Assembly: GCF_905220565.1 (NCBI RefSeq)
Contig: NC_059394.1
Span: forward strand, 3,665,501-3,729,500
From: Melitaea cinxia
Taxonomy: Eukaryota > Arthropoda > Insecta > Lepidoptera > Nymphalidae
Direction: 5' to 3'
Length of the DNA: 64,000 nt
Both the position numbers and the translations under genes were made by a program. The notes under the pieces are model-generated. The model was not told the DNA's origin and ran no database searches. It worked only from the letters and a program-made list of their open reading frames with translations. How positions within the stretch are numbered: position 1 is the stretch's first letter; each line of letters begins with the position of its first letter. This document shows, piece by piece, positions 12,641 through 22,995 of this stretch.

Positions 12641-13342
12641 AATGAAATAGCAATTCTTAAAAATCTATAATTTAAATAATAATTTACCTGCTGTGCCACT
12701 TATTTGAACATAAAACGTTGGCCATGTCAGGCAGACCCTTCACAATGTTTAACTATCGTTTGTAATAATTTACAATACTTAGTACTTTTTAACAATGATT
12801 CAGGCTATTTACATCCGGTACCACGATATTCAATATATCAAATTATTTATTGGATGAATTATTTAAAAATAAAACTTGGATGAGTTAATAAAAATAAAAT
12901 AATACATAAAAGCCATCTGAAAAAAAAAAACAGATTATTGAAATATAAAATTATTTAAAAAATAGTAAAGAATTGTAATGTATTTTTTCAATGATTTTTA
13001 CTAACCTTAAATGTTTTACGTAATTAAACATAAAAACGAAGCTTTACACACAACACAAATTTTTATCTAGCTAAATTAGTCCACAAGTTCGTATTTTGTA
13101 CACAATACACACCGAGTAAAAAACGTCTAGAGAGAAGTTTATAGTACACTTTTTTTTTTGTTTAACACAATATTAATATGGTTCAGTTTTTGTATTGAAC
13201 TTATTTAACCTTGATATTATTTACATTAATATGCTAATCGACAAATAACTTTTAAGTTATATAAAAAATATAATTATACTTTCAAAAAATGCTTTTCACA
13301 CAAACTTCTTTATCACTTCAAAGATTAATACACTGAAACACT

Positions 13343-13670
13343 TGTTAGAGTATTAAAAATATGGATCAATTATCAAAACATTTATTTTAAGGTTTAGCAA
13401 CACTATCATTTTAATATCAGTAAAATCGGTTAATTGCCAGGCCTTTGATAGCTCGTTTGTCATGGCAACACAGTTGACACTTAAGAGGGGAATGGACGTT
13501 GACGGGGAATTATTTTATTTTAGCTTTGGCGGTGGTAGATTAAAAGCAGAGAGAATATATACTGACTACGGATCAGACGTAAAAGGCGGTCTCGATACTA
13601 CTTAGTGGCGTTAAGTACTGATGTCTTAATTAATAAACTTTATAATAGTGCATATTGAGTTTTTCTAACA
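13343..13670 (+). repeat. 5' LTR of element D
   Basis: 328 bp, starting TGTTAGAGTATT and ending TTTTTCTAACA. It appears identical along its whole length to the copy at 20198-20525. Confidence 0.93.
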
Positions 13671-14414
13671 GTCAGAAGTGACAAAGTTAATCTACGTGCC
13701 CGATGCTGCGGTCTCCTCGATCTTGGATGTTAAGGTCAGATCTTAAAGTGTTATTTGACTTTCATGTGGCTACGTTAACATTTGCCGCCTCAAAATCGAT
13801 ATCGAACCAAAGCGAGGAAAATTCTACTAGCGAGCTACTGCGAAGTCCTTCAAAATTTAAATTGCTCCTGATTATCTCATTCGCATATCTCATATGCAGA
13901 AGGTACGCGAGCGGTAAACAAAAAACTGCACACATGTTTTTGGAAGTTTAGTGAAAGTGATCTATATAATACCTAAACTATAATAATCAGGTCAGCGTTG
14001 GTGTTCTTTTTTTAATTTACAAGTGAAAACTATTTAAGCTGTTATTTGTTGTTATTATTTTTTATTTTTTCTTTTGAAGTACCTACACGTAGACTACGCG
14101 ATGTGTTTCGAAATATAAATGTACAATTATCGTTGATCTTTGTTTTTAAACTGTTATTATTAATCTTATATGACTTTTTTTATTATTAATTTAAACTACA
14201 TAGCTATTGGTGTGTTTATATATCTTAATTGAGGTTCCATGTACCTACTTATTGCCGCTGTTTCCGGATTTACTGCCGGTGTCTATTAAAACTGTGTTTA
14301 ATATTGTGATAGTATATACGAGTATATTTAGTTTTGTTATATATATAAAATTTTGTATTTATTGTTCCTAAGTATATCTTGAATCATTTACTCATTGCAT
14401 CACTAGTGGAGATA
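13671..14414 (+). other. leader of element D
   Basis: Untranslated leader between the 5' LTR and the likely gag start. It holds an 82-codon frame (13703-13951) without recognisable domains or a zinc knuckle, probably chance. A run of ATG-poor, T-rich sequence follows. Confidence 0.5.
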
Positions 14415-17400
14415 ATGGGAAAATCTAAGCGAAAACGGCGGGAATCGAGCGTAGATAGTACTTCTACAGATTCTAGTTTTAGTGATAGTGACGATTATGA
14501 ACGTAGGTCACGACGTAGAACGAAACGTAATCGAGGTCGTAAGCATAGCCATAAAAGACATGGTAAAAAACAAGCGCATACTGAGCGTCGCAGACATAAA
14601 TCTCTCAGTAGGAATGTTAACCGGGGGTCGACTAAAACTCCCCCGTTGACATCGCCGATTCGATTAAATAGGTTAAATATACCCATTGCAGTTAATGATC
14701 AAACTGATCTTTGTTTGTCGAACAATAACAGCGCAACAAATAATGTTACTAGATTAAATAACCCTAACAGTAATTCTGCGCCAGTAACTTCAAATTTTTG
14801 GGCTCAAAACAATTTTCCGGTGGCGTTCAGTGTTGTTCCAGAATTTGACCCTAGTGAAAATAGTCAAACAATAGAAAATTGGATAAACAAGGTTAACGAA
14901 TGTGCGCAGATTTATTCTTGGAATGACCGCCAAATATGTCATTATGCTCTTCCTAAATTAAGTGGTTTAGCCAAAAAGTGGTATCAGGGCTTATCCTCAG
15001 TCCTATATAATTGGGATGAGTGGACACAAAAATTAAAATTAGCATTTCCCTCAAACGAAAACTACGGTGATTTATTAACAACAATGTTAAAACTTAGGTG
15101 TAGGTTTGGCCAACCTCTAGAACATTATTACTATGACAAAATTGCGCTTATAAATAAATGTGAGATAACTGGTAAAAAGGCAGTCGGTTGCCTTATACAT
15201 GGTATCGATGACAAGTTTGTACGAATGGGGGCAGGTGCCTGTATGTTTGAGGAACCAGAACAGGTCCTTAACTACTTGCGCACGGTATCTCAACATGAAA
15301 CCAACACGCCATCCATCAATAATCGCAACCGGAATATTCATCAACAATCCAGACAGTTTAATAAGGTAGCAAATGAACAAATTAAAGGCAATAATAGCAC
15401 AGATACAGTTAGATGTTTCAATTGTAATGAAATGGGACATATAAGTTTAAAATGTAATAAACCAATAAAGACGTGTAACTTTTGTTTCAAATTAGGCCAC
15501 GAAACTAAAGATTGTCGCAAGAACAGTAATAATACTGGCGAAGCTAATAAAAACAATAGTTCGACGGAACGAACTAAGAGTGTCATGCGTATTACCAATA
15601 GTGAGTCCGATATTGCAAAATTTTACAAAGACGTCAAAGTGGGTGATATAACATTGCGAGGATACGTTGACCTAGGTAGTAAGTGTACTCTTATACGAGA
15701 ATCTGACGCAAAACTCTTGCATGATACTTGGGCTACTGATAACTTACCAATTTTGCAGGGTTTTGGCAATTCTTCTGTAAAACCAATTGGTAAAGTAGTA
15801 GTCACTTTACAAATAGGCGCCGTTAAGGCTGAAACGGAAATTCTAGTCGTAGAAAATCATTATTTAAAAACATCAATTCTGGTTGGGCAGTCATTTACGG
15901 AAAAACCTAATGTAATACTTTTGAAAACAAATGATGATTTAGTTTTTATACAAACCCCAGGTGTGACCAATAGTGATTTAAAAATTAAAGTGTATGCAGA
16001 AAGTGATTACGTTATTGAACCAAAAACTACTATGCCCATTGATGTCACTACAAATAGTAAATACTCGGAAGGGCTATTTGTTCAATATAATCTTCGAACT
16101 TTACCTAACAACGAATATATTGTTCTACCAGGTATATTTCAGTTCAAAGCAGGTAAAGGGTATCTAATGCTAGCCAACTTGTCACTTAATGATTTAAAAA
16201 TTACTAAAAGAGCTTTGTTAGCTCGGGGACAGCAATACCACGAAATAAATAAAGAATATGTAGGTATAACTACAGAAACCAAACAGTATGAACCTTTACC
16301 TTTAGCGGATGTAAAAATAAGTACAATAGTGACCGAGGATCAGAAACAAAAATTGTTTAAATTAATCGAAAAATACAGAGATTGCTTTGCAATGAATTTA
16401 GGAGAATTAGGTAAAACAAATCTAACTGAAATGGAAATTAACCTACCTGACAATAGACCTGTAGTATATAATCCATATAGAGTTTCCCAGAGTGAACGTG
16501 AATACCTAAATAAGATTATAGAAGATTTACTCTCCAATGGTATCATACGTGAAAGTACTTCTGATTATTCAAGTCCAGTTATTTTAGTCAGTAAGAAAAA
16601 TGGCGATAAACGCCTATGTGTCGATTATAGAGCCTTAAATAGAAAGACACTTAAAGATAAATATCCTTTGCCTCGCATTGAGGATCAATTAGATAGGTTA
16701 GGGGGTAATCAATTCTTTACAAGCCTTGATCTAACATCAGGGTATTACCAGGTGCCCATGTGTGAAAACAGTAAACGGTATACTGCATTTGCAACACCGG
16801 ATGGTTTGTTTGAGTTTGAGAGAATGCCATTCGGGCTTGCTAATGCACCTAGCGTTTTCCAGCGTATCATTAACTCTATGCTGAAAGGTAAACAAAACCT
16901 AGCATTAGCATATATGGATGATCTTTTAGTGACATCACAAACAATAGAAGAAGGCTTAGACAAGTTGGAAAGAGTTTTTCAATTGTTAAGATCAGCTCAA
17001 CTTAAGTTAAATATAAAAAAGTGCGATTTCTTTCAGACTCGAATAAACTATTTGGGGTATGAGATCAGTTCCGACGGTATACGCCCTGGGGTAGCTAAAA
17101 TTCAGGCGGTAATTGATTTTCCCATACCTAAAAACGTTCACGAGGTTCGACAGTTTGTTGGGCTCACTAGCTATTTCCGACGTTTTATTCACAATTTTTC
17201 AGTGATAGCAAAACCTCTGACGAATCTTACAAAAAGGAATGCTGTGTGGTGTTTTGATGAGCCACAGATAAAGGCTTTCAATGAATTAAAATCTAAATTA
17301 ACCACCAGACCCGTTTTAGCATTATATGATCCCCAGGCCGAATTAGAAATTCATACAGATGCTAGTAAAATCGGTATAGGCGCCATATTAATGCAACGTA

Positions 17401-18095
17401 TAAATTTAGAGACTTTCCACCCTATAGCATATTACAGTCGTCAGACCACATCAGACGAAAGCAAACTACACTCGTATGAGTTAGAGACTCTGGCAGTAGT
17501 TTGTGCTTTAATTCGATTCAGAGTCTATGTTTTAGGAAAAACGTTTAAAGTTGTTACGGACTGTGCCGCTATACGTAGCACAATGACTAAAAAGGATTTG
17601 ATTCCTAGAGTAGCTCGCTGGTACTTAACTATGCAAGAATACGATTTCACAGTAGAGCATAGAGATGGGGCTAAAATGAGTCACGTTGATGCCTTATCGC
17701 GCAATCCCAGTACGTCTGAATCGAAGGTCGTGGTAGACGTTGTCGATGTTTTAGCAATAGATGATGATGCGTGGCTGAGTACAGTGCAGGAACAGGACTC
17801 AGAGATACAAAGAATAATTAGCATCCTAAATGATCCAGACACTAAAGATATAGCCGATATTCATAAGAACTATACAATAAAAAACGATCGTTTATATAGA
17901 GTAGTAATTGATAAAAATAATGAAGTCAATTTAAAGTGGGTAGTTCCGAAATCGATAAGATGGCAGGTAGTTCGTATGAATCACGACGATGTTGGTCATT
18001 TCGGTTTTGAAAAAAAACTTACTGTAGAGTTAATCAAATTTATTGGTTTAAGAAAATGCGACGATTTATTAAAAAGTATTGCAATTCTTGCTTAA
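14415..18095 (+). CDS. Gag-Pol polyprotein of element D (frame breaks in integrase)
   Basis: A single open frame fuses Gag and most of Pol. I prefer the ATG at 14415, which starts MGKSKRKRRESS, over the in-frame ATG at 14379. The N-terminus is an Arg/Ser-rich basic region. Two CCHC zinc knuckles follow (CFNCNEMGHISLKC and CNFCFKLGHETKDC, near residues 330-370). The retropepsin-like site reads VDLGSKCTLI, with DLG where DTG or DSG is usual. RT shows LCVDYRALN, SLDLTSGYYQVP and YMDD; RNase H shows IHTDASKIGIGAIL. The frame then enters the integrase zinc domain (MNHDDVGHFG) and ends at 18095, just after a frame change that puts the Cys half of that domain in the overlapping frame at 18056. Having gag and pol in one frame without a stop or shift between them is itself a lineage trait. 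Confidence 0.9.
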   Translation: MGKSKRKRRESSVDSTSTDSSFSDSDDYERRSRRRTKRNRGRKHSHKRHGKKQAHTERRRHKSLSRNVNRGSTKTPPLTSPIRLNRLNIPIAVNDQTDLCLSNNNSATNNVTRLNNPNSNSAPVTSNFWAQNNFPVAFSVVPEFDPSENSQTIENWINKVNECAQIYSWNDRQICHYALPKLSGLAKKWYQGLSSVLYNWDEWTQKLKLAFPSNENYGDLLTTMLKLRCRFGQPLEHYYYDKIALINKCEITGKKAVGCLIHGIDDKFVRMGAGACMFEEPEQVLNYLRTVSQHETNTPSINNRNRNIHQQSRQFNKVANEQIKGNNSTDTVRCFNCNEMGHISLKCNKPIKTCNFCFKLGHETKDCRKNSNNTGEANKNNSSTERTKSVMRITNSESDIAKFYKDVKVGDITLRGYVDLGSKCTLIRESDAKLLHDTWATDNLPILQGFGNSSVKPIGKVVVTLQIGAVKAETEILVVENHYLKTSILVGQSFTEKPNVILLKTNDDLVFIQTPGVTNSDLKIKVYAESDYVIEPKTTMPIDVTTNSKYSEGLFVQYNLRTLPNNEYIVLPGIFQFKAGKGYLMLANLSLNDLKITKRALLARGQQYHEINKEYVGITTETKQYEPLPLADVKISTIVTEDQKQKLFKLIEKYRDCFAMNLGELGKTNLTEMEINLPDNRPVVYNPYRVSQSEREYLNKIIEDLLSNGIIRESTSDYSSPVILVSKKNGDKRLCVDYRALNRKTLKDKYPLPRIEDQLDRLGGNQFFTSLDLTSGYYQVPMCENSKRYTAFATPDGLFEFERMPFGLANAPSVFQRIINSMLKGKQNLALAYMDDLLVTSQTIEEGLDKLERVFQLLRSAQLKLNIKKCDFFQTRINYLGYEISSDGIRPGVAKIQAVIDFPIPKNVHEVRQFVGLTSYFRRFIHNFSVIAKPLTNLTKRNAVWCFDEPQIKAFNELKSKLTTRPVLALYDPQAELEIHTDASKIGIGAILMQRINLETFHPIAYYSRQTTSDESKLHSYELETLAVVCALIRFRVYVLGKTFKVVTDCAAIRSTMTKKDLIPRVARWYLTMQEYDFTVEHRDGAKMSHVDALSRNPSTSESKVVVDVVDVLAIDDDAWLSTVQEQDSEIQRIISILNDPDTKDIADIHKNYTIKNDRLYRVVIDKNNEVNLKWVVPKSIRWQVVRMNHDDVGHFGFEKKLTVELIKFIGLRKCDDLLKSIAILA

Positions 18096-19042
18096 GCTGC
18101 GCACATAACAAACTACCGGCCGGTGCTAAAGAAGGGGAGCTCCATCCTATACCTAAAATTAGCAAACCATTTGATACGCTCCACACTGACCATTGCGGTC
18201 CATTTCCTATAAGTAAAAAGAAAAATTGTCACATTTTAGTAATCATTGATGCCTTTACGAAATTTATATACATAAAACCAGTTAAAAATGCTAAGAGTAG
18301 CACCACTATTCAAGTATTTACAGAATATTTCTCGCTGTTTGGAGTACCACGCCGTATAATATCAGATCGTGGTACAAGTTTCACTAGCAAAGAGTTTTCA
18401 AACTTTATTAATGGTAGAGGTATCAAGCATATTTTGAATGCTGTTGCCTCTCCCAGGGCAAATGGCCAGGTTGAAAGGTACAACCGGACTATAGTCGATG
18501 CCATAACTGCTGCTAATCACGGTAAACCTGAAAATGAATGGGATTTATGCTTACCACAAATTCAATGGTCACTAAACAATACTATTAACAAAAGCACCAA
18601 TCGCACTCCTTCTGAGATGTTGTTTGGTGTTCAAACAACAGGCGTTTCGGACGGTATCATGAACCCTATAGTCGCGGATTCTCATTCCGCGTTAGATCGA
18701 GTTAAGATTAGGTCTGATGCAGAGTCCCGAATTCAAATTAATCAGCAAAAACAGAAAGAACGTTTTGATAGGTCTCACAAAAAACCAACACAATATAAAT
18801 TAGGAGATTTAGTAAGAGTCGAGAGAGATATCCGTTCAGATCCGGGACAGAGTCGCAAATTATTGCCTAAATGTGTAGGGCCATTTCGAATCTCAAAAAT
18901 TATCGGTAATGATCGCTATGAGATAGAGGATACCCCCATTACTAGAAAAGAAGGTTGTAAACCATATAGGTCGGTTTTTGCTGTTGATAGGCTACACCCT
19001 TGGCTAGTTTTTAATGATGCAATGACAAGTGATTCAGAATAG
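18056..19042 (+). pseudogene. integrase part of element D, out of frame with Pol
   Basis: Continues Pol in a different frame from the upstream Gag-Pol frame, overlapping its end by 40 nt. It contains the CC half of the HHCC zinc domain (CNSCLSC), the catalytic core Asp in LHTDHCGPFP, the second Asp in ISDRGTSFTS and the Glu in NGQVERYNRT. A C-terminal region follows (GDLVRVERDI, VGPFRISKIIGNDRYEIED) typical of Gypsy integrase tails. The change of frame falls in the middle of a zinc-binding domain, so I infer an inactivating indel (or a sequence error), not programmed frameshifting. All three DDE residues remain. Confidence 0.85.
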
Positions 19043-19601
19043 AAAGTGGATTTGGTTATAACTAAAGTGATGGTAGGTGATATAGACCTTATATACTGTT
19101 ATAGAATAAATTATTGATGTATGTATGATTTTAAAAATAATGATATCATGGTAATAAAAGACAGTTATTTATGTAATACCATAAAAGTGAATATCTAATT
19201 ATATGTCAAATTATATGTACAATTGTATGCTGAGTGAATTGTAGTACCGATGTATTATAGATTACATTACGTATCCTGTATATGATTATACTATATTAAA
19301 GAAGTAAATTGAGAAAAAAAAAGAGTAAAGTTAATGTAAATTAATTATAAGATCATTAGATAAACATATACACTTTTAACATGTAACAATTACGAAAGTT
19401 AACCATAAAAGTGATTAACAAAAAGAATGAATGATTGTTTAACATATTGAGAATAATAAAGAGAGATAATTATAATATATGGATAGTAGTAATATATACT
19501 TAAATTACTGTATAGAGGCGGATCATCTTATTTCAATACATTTAATTTACCAGAAATATATAAGAGAGTTGTGACAAGCGGACTTCTAAGAGATGTTAAA
19601 A

Positions 19602-20096
19602 GAGTGAGTCGCTATGGGTGAGAGTGCCTATAGTGGATGTTAGTTTTAAGAGTGAGTCGCTATGGGTGAGAGTGCCTATAGTCGATGTTAGTTTTAAGAG
19701 TGAGTCGCTATGGGTGAGAGTGCCTATAGTCGATGTTAGTTTTAAGAGTGAGTCGCTATGGGTGAGAGTGCCTATAGTCGATGTTAGTTTTAAGAGTGAG
19801 TCGCTATGGGTGAGAGTGCCTATAGTCGATGTTAGTTTTAAGAGTGAGTCGCTATGGGTGAGAGTGCCTATAGTCGATGTTAGTTTTAAGAGTGAGTCGC
19901 TATGGGTGAGAGTGCCTATAGTCGATGTTAGTTTTAAGAGTGAGTCGCTATGGGTGAGAGTGCCTATAGTCGATGTTAGTTTCAAGAGTAACTCGCTATG
20001 GGTGAGAGTGCCTATAGTCGATGTTAGTTTTAAGAGTGAGTCGCTATGGGTGAGAGAGCCTATAGTCGATGTTAGTTCTAAGAGTTATTGGCTATG
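19602..20096 (+). repeat. 48 bp minisatellite, ~10 copies, in 3' part of element D
   Basis: The unit starts GAGTGAGTCGCTATGGGTGA and includes GTGCCTATAGTCGATGTTAG. It repeats about ten times with very few changes (for example GTGGATG in the first copy and AACTCGC near the end). Because 48 is a multiple of three, both strands stay open, giving artefactual repeat peptides of 16 residues per unit. It lies between the integrase stop and the 3' LTR. Confidence 0.95.
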
Positions 20097-20197
20097 ATTA
20101 AGAATGCCTGTTTTTTTCTTCTTCTCTTATTTTATTGTCCTTTTTTTTGTATTGTGTTGTAAACGCGAGGCCGCGTTTGACGTCAGGATTAGCCGAA

Positions 20198-20525
20198 TGT
20201 TAGAGTATTAAAAATATGGATCAATTATCAAAACATTTATTTTAAGGTTTAGCAACACTATCATTTTAATATCAGTAAAATCGGTTAATTGCCAGGCCTT
20301 TGATAGCTCGTTTGTCATGGCAACACAGTTGACACTTAAGAGGGGAATGGACGTTGACGGGGAATTATTTTATTTTAGCTTTGGCGGTGGTAGATTAAAA
20401 GCAGAGAGAATATATACTGACTACGGATCAGACGTAAAAGGCGGTCTCGATACTACTTAGTGGCGTTAAGTACTGATGTCTTAATTAATAAACTTTATAA
20501 TAGTGCATATTGAGTTTTTCTAACA
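20198..20525 (+). repeat. 3' LTR of element D
   Basis: 328 bp copy of 13343-13670, with no difference that I can see. The bases just upstream (CAGGATTAGCCGAA) do not form a good polypurine tract. Confidence 0.93.
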
Positions 20526-21414
20526 CACTGATGTGAGTGATGTGCGTCATAACGAAGAACAATGTGAACAAGATCCGACATGTTGCTTCGTGACGTCACG
20601 CGTTGTCGCTTATTATTTCGTTCCTTATTATGTTGTATTTATATTAATATTTTCGTTAATTTTTATTTATTGTATATAATTCAATGCAAGATTATATTAT
20701 ATTATATTCGTTATTATATTCATGTTATTTAATAGAAATAAAAGGCAGTTTTTTATATATAATATACTCAATTGACTGGAAGTGAAGTGACCTATGAATA
20801 ACAAAATAACAAACAACTAAAGACTATCAAATTGTGCTTGTAATACAATAAATGAATAAATCGATCATAATTATGATAAAAATAACTTTACGTCACGTAA
20901 TTATTGTTTCTATAAATTTAATGAAAAACGGAAATAAAAATAGTATCTAATTAAGTCGAAATCTTGGAATTGAATTTCAAATCAAGAGTAAAGAAAAATA
21001 ACTCTGTTCATTGATTTATTTATTTTTTGACGGCTATCTTAAAATTTAACTATGCACGCGTTAGTGAAATTTAATGAAGTCTAAATAACAGATTAGTATA
21101 TATGTAGCGAGGTCTAAATCAGGCTAATCAGGCAGGGTTTATATCAAGAGTTATGGAGCAAAAATACTTGGAAAATCATATACCTACCTACTTATTTATC
21201 TAACAAACTCAGAATACAGAACAAACACACAGTTTTTTCTGTATTCTGAGCTAACAAATTAGGTACGAAATTGGGTATGCAAATGAAACAAGTCAAATTA
21301 TTGGTTAAAGTAACACAACAAGTAATAAACGAATAAATAATTAATATTTTTAATCTAAAAATATTTCATTAAATCGATGGAAATTTCTTCTGATTATTAT
21401 TTAAAATCGAATTT
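20526..21414. other. interior of element C, no gene seen
   Basis: AT-rich. It resumes element C sequence after the CACT duplication and contains GTGACGTCACG near 20590. There is a 14 bp inverted repeat, CTCAGAATACAGAA (21208-21221) with TTCTGTATTCTGAG (21237-21250), around a 15 nt loop. Confidence 0.5.
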
Positions 21415-22004
21415 GGTATTATCTAATCTCTGAAACGGCTGGACAGATTTTGACGGGACTTTCACTGGCAGATAGTTGATGTAACAAGGAGTAACTTAGG
21501 CTACTTTTATATGACATGGCCAATTTTTGTATGGGCGTTCGAACTCAGTGTACATCGATGACGTTTGGTGTTATAAACTCGTGATAATAGGCACATTAAA
21601 ATGTTATAATCATCAAACTCACAGAACTTGTCATTACAATAGACTAAACGTTAACATGTAAGAATATAGGTTATGATTTAAAAAACTAGGCGCTTTCAAA
21701 CAGTGAACAGTTTCGAATTATTATAGACTACAGTAAACAGATATAGTTAATAATAGGCATTTAAAGTAGTTTTTGAGTAAAAATTAATATTTAGGTCATA
21801 CTTTTCTTAAACGGCCTCAAATTTATGGGGTGAAATGGGGGTGAGGGGGTAAAGGGTGGTGGGGAGGGTGGGTTTTTTACTCCCCCGTAGTGTGCTTTTC
21901 GCGTAAACCCCGTGGTTACGAAAATATCGTGTTTGAAGTTTTGAGATTAACTTTACGTGATTCAGAGATATTATCAGATTGATATCAGAGCGGGCCGAGC
22001 TAGT
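21415..22004 (+). mobile_element. Helitron-like element within C
   Basis: Starts near TAATCTCTGAAACGGCTGGA and GATTTTGACGGGACTTTCAC, text shared with 59,100-59,170. It ends with GAGCGGGCCGAGCTAGT (CTAGT at 22000-22004). It includes a G-rich internal stretch, GGGGTGAAATGGGGGTGAGG. No coding frame. The 5' end is approximate. Confidence 0.5.
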
Positions 22005-22298
22005 AATATAATAAATACTTATATAAAAATATAATAAATTTAGATATACTTAAATATATAAATATAAGCGGGTGGAAGATTACGAATATAATAGTTATTA
22101 TTATTTACTCAGCTATATGGTATATACTAGACTAATAATATTAAACGATTAGATTCATTAAAATTTTTGGTCAAAAATATCTTGAATTGAATTAAATTGT
22201 TATTTATTCCATTGTTGACTAATACATTTTATGCTGGCTGAGTTCAGTTGAAAAAAATTAAGACCAGATTAATCTGATTTGATGCAAATACAACTTAA

Positions 22299-22622
22299 AT
22301 CATCTTCATCATTTCAGCCGATCACAGATCCACTGCTGGACATAGGCCTCCATAAGTTCACGCCAAAAATGGTGTGAACTCACGTGTTTTGTCCATAGTC
22401 ACCACGCTGGGCAGGCAGGTTGGTGACCGCAGGGTTGGCTTTGTCGCACCTAAGACGCTGCTGCCCATCTTTGGCCTGGGTGTTTCAAAGTCAGCGGTTA
22501 GATGGTTATCCCGCCATCGGTCGGCTTCTTAAGTTCCAAGGTCGTAGTGGAACTGTGTTATCCCTTAGTCGCCTCTTACGACACCCACGGGAAGAGAGGG
22601 AGTGGCTATATTCTTTACTACC
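22299..22622 (-). mobile_element. RTE-tailed retroelement copy (SINE-like)
   Basis: Same body and 3' end as 6285-6608, on the minus strand, with a degenerate (GAT)n tail at 22299-22312. It contains the block whose complement reads GGGTGTCGTAAGAGGCGACT. Apparent reading frames through it (102 codons from 22420) are not conserved between the two copies. Confidence 0.55.
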
Positions 22623-22646
22623 TAGGCTGTTCTTATTTGATCTAGA

Positions 22647-22995
22647 CCTGGTCCTGATGCAGTATGCCTACCACACTTCGTTATATTTTACATCAGGCTA
22701 CCCTCGCCTGGACCGGACCTGGTCCTGATGAAGTATGCCTTACCATACTTGGTTGTATTTTACATCAGGCCATCCTTGTCTGGACAGGACCTGGTCCTGA
22801 TGAAGTATGCCTTACCATACTTGGTTGTATTTTACATCAGGCTATTCTTGTCTGGACCGGACCTGGTCCTGATCCAGTATGCCTTACCATACTTGATTAT
22901 ATTTTACATCAGGCTATCTTTGTCTGGACCGGACCTGGTCCTGATAGAGCTTGCCGGATCAGGCGTACCTTATTCTATCCTGATCCGGTCCAGAT
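22647..22995. repeat. 72 bp tandem repeat near right end of element C
   Basis: CCTGGTCCTGATG-like starts occur at 22647, 22718, 22790, 22862 and 22934, a period of 71-72 bp. The unit contains AGTATGCCTTACCATACTTG, TTTTACATCAGGC and TGTCTGGACCGGACC. A period divisible by three leaves two long overlapping frames open; these are not genes. The words CTGATC/GGACCGGACC match the left-end palindrome of C, and ATGTATCTGGAC-type text occurs near both ends. Confidence 0.9.

Larger units (their letters stand above)
13343..20525 (+). mobile_element. Ty3/Gypsy LTR retrotransposon D, 7,183 bp
   Basis: Two 328 bp LTRs (TGTTAG...CTAACA), which I read as identical, flank gag-pol. A 4 bp target duplication CACT lies at 13339-13342 and 20526-20529. 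Identical LTRs imply recent insertion. The gene order (gag, protease, RT, RNase H, integrase) is that of Ty3/Gypsy. There is no env. A 48 bp minisatellite fills the space between pol and the 3' LTR. I could not assign a tRNA primer: the bases after the left LTR, GTCAGAAGTGAC, do not match a primer site I recognise. It is inserted in element C. Confidence 0.92.

Noticed and set aside
19602..20096. CRISPR-like regular repeat
   Set aside because: The 48 bp units are contiguous with no unique spacers, lie inside an LTR retrotransposon, and the genome is eukaryotic.
19596..20097. Long open frames on both strands (159 and 129 codons)
   Set aside because: They are produced by a 48 bp tandem repeat whose length is a multiple of three; the peptides are pure repeats.
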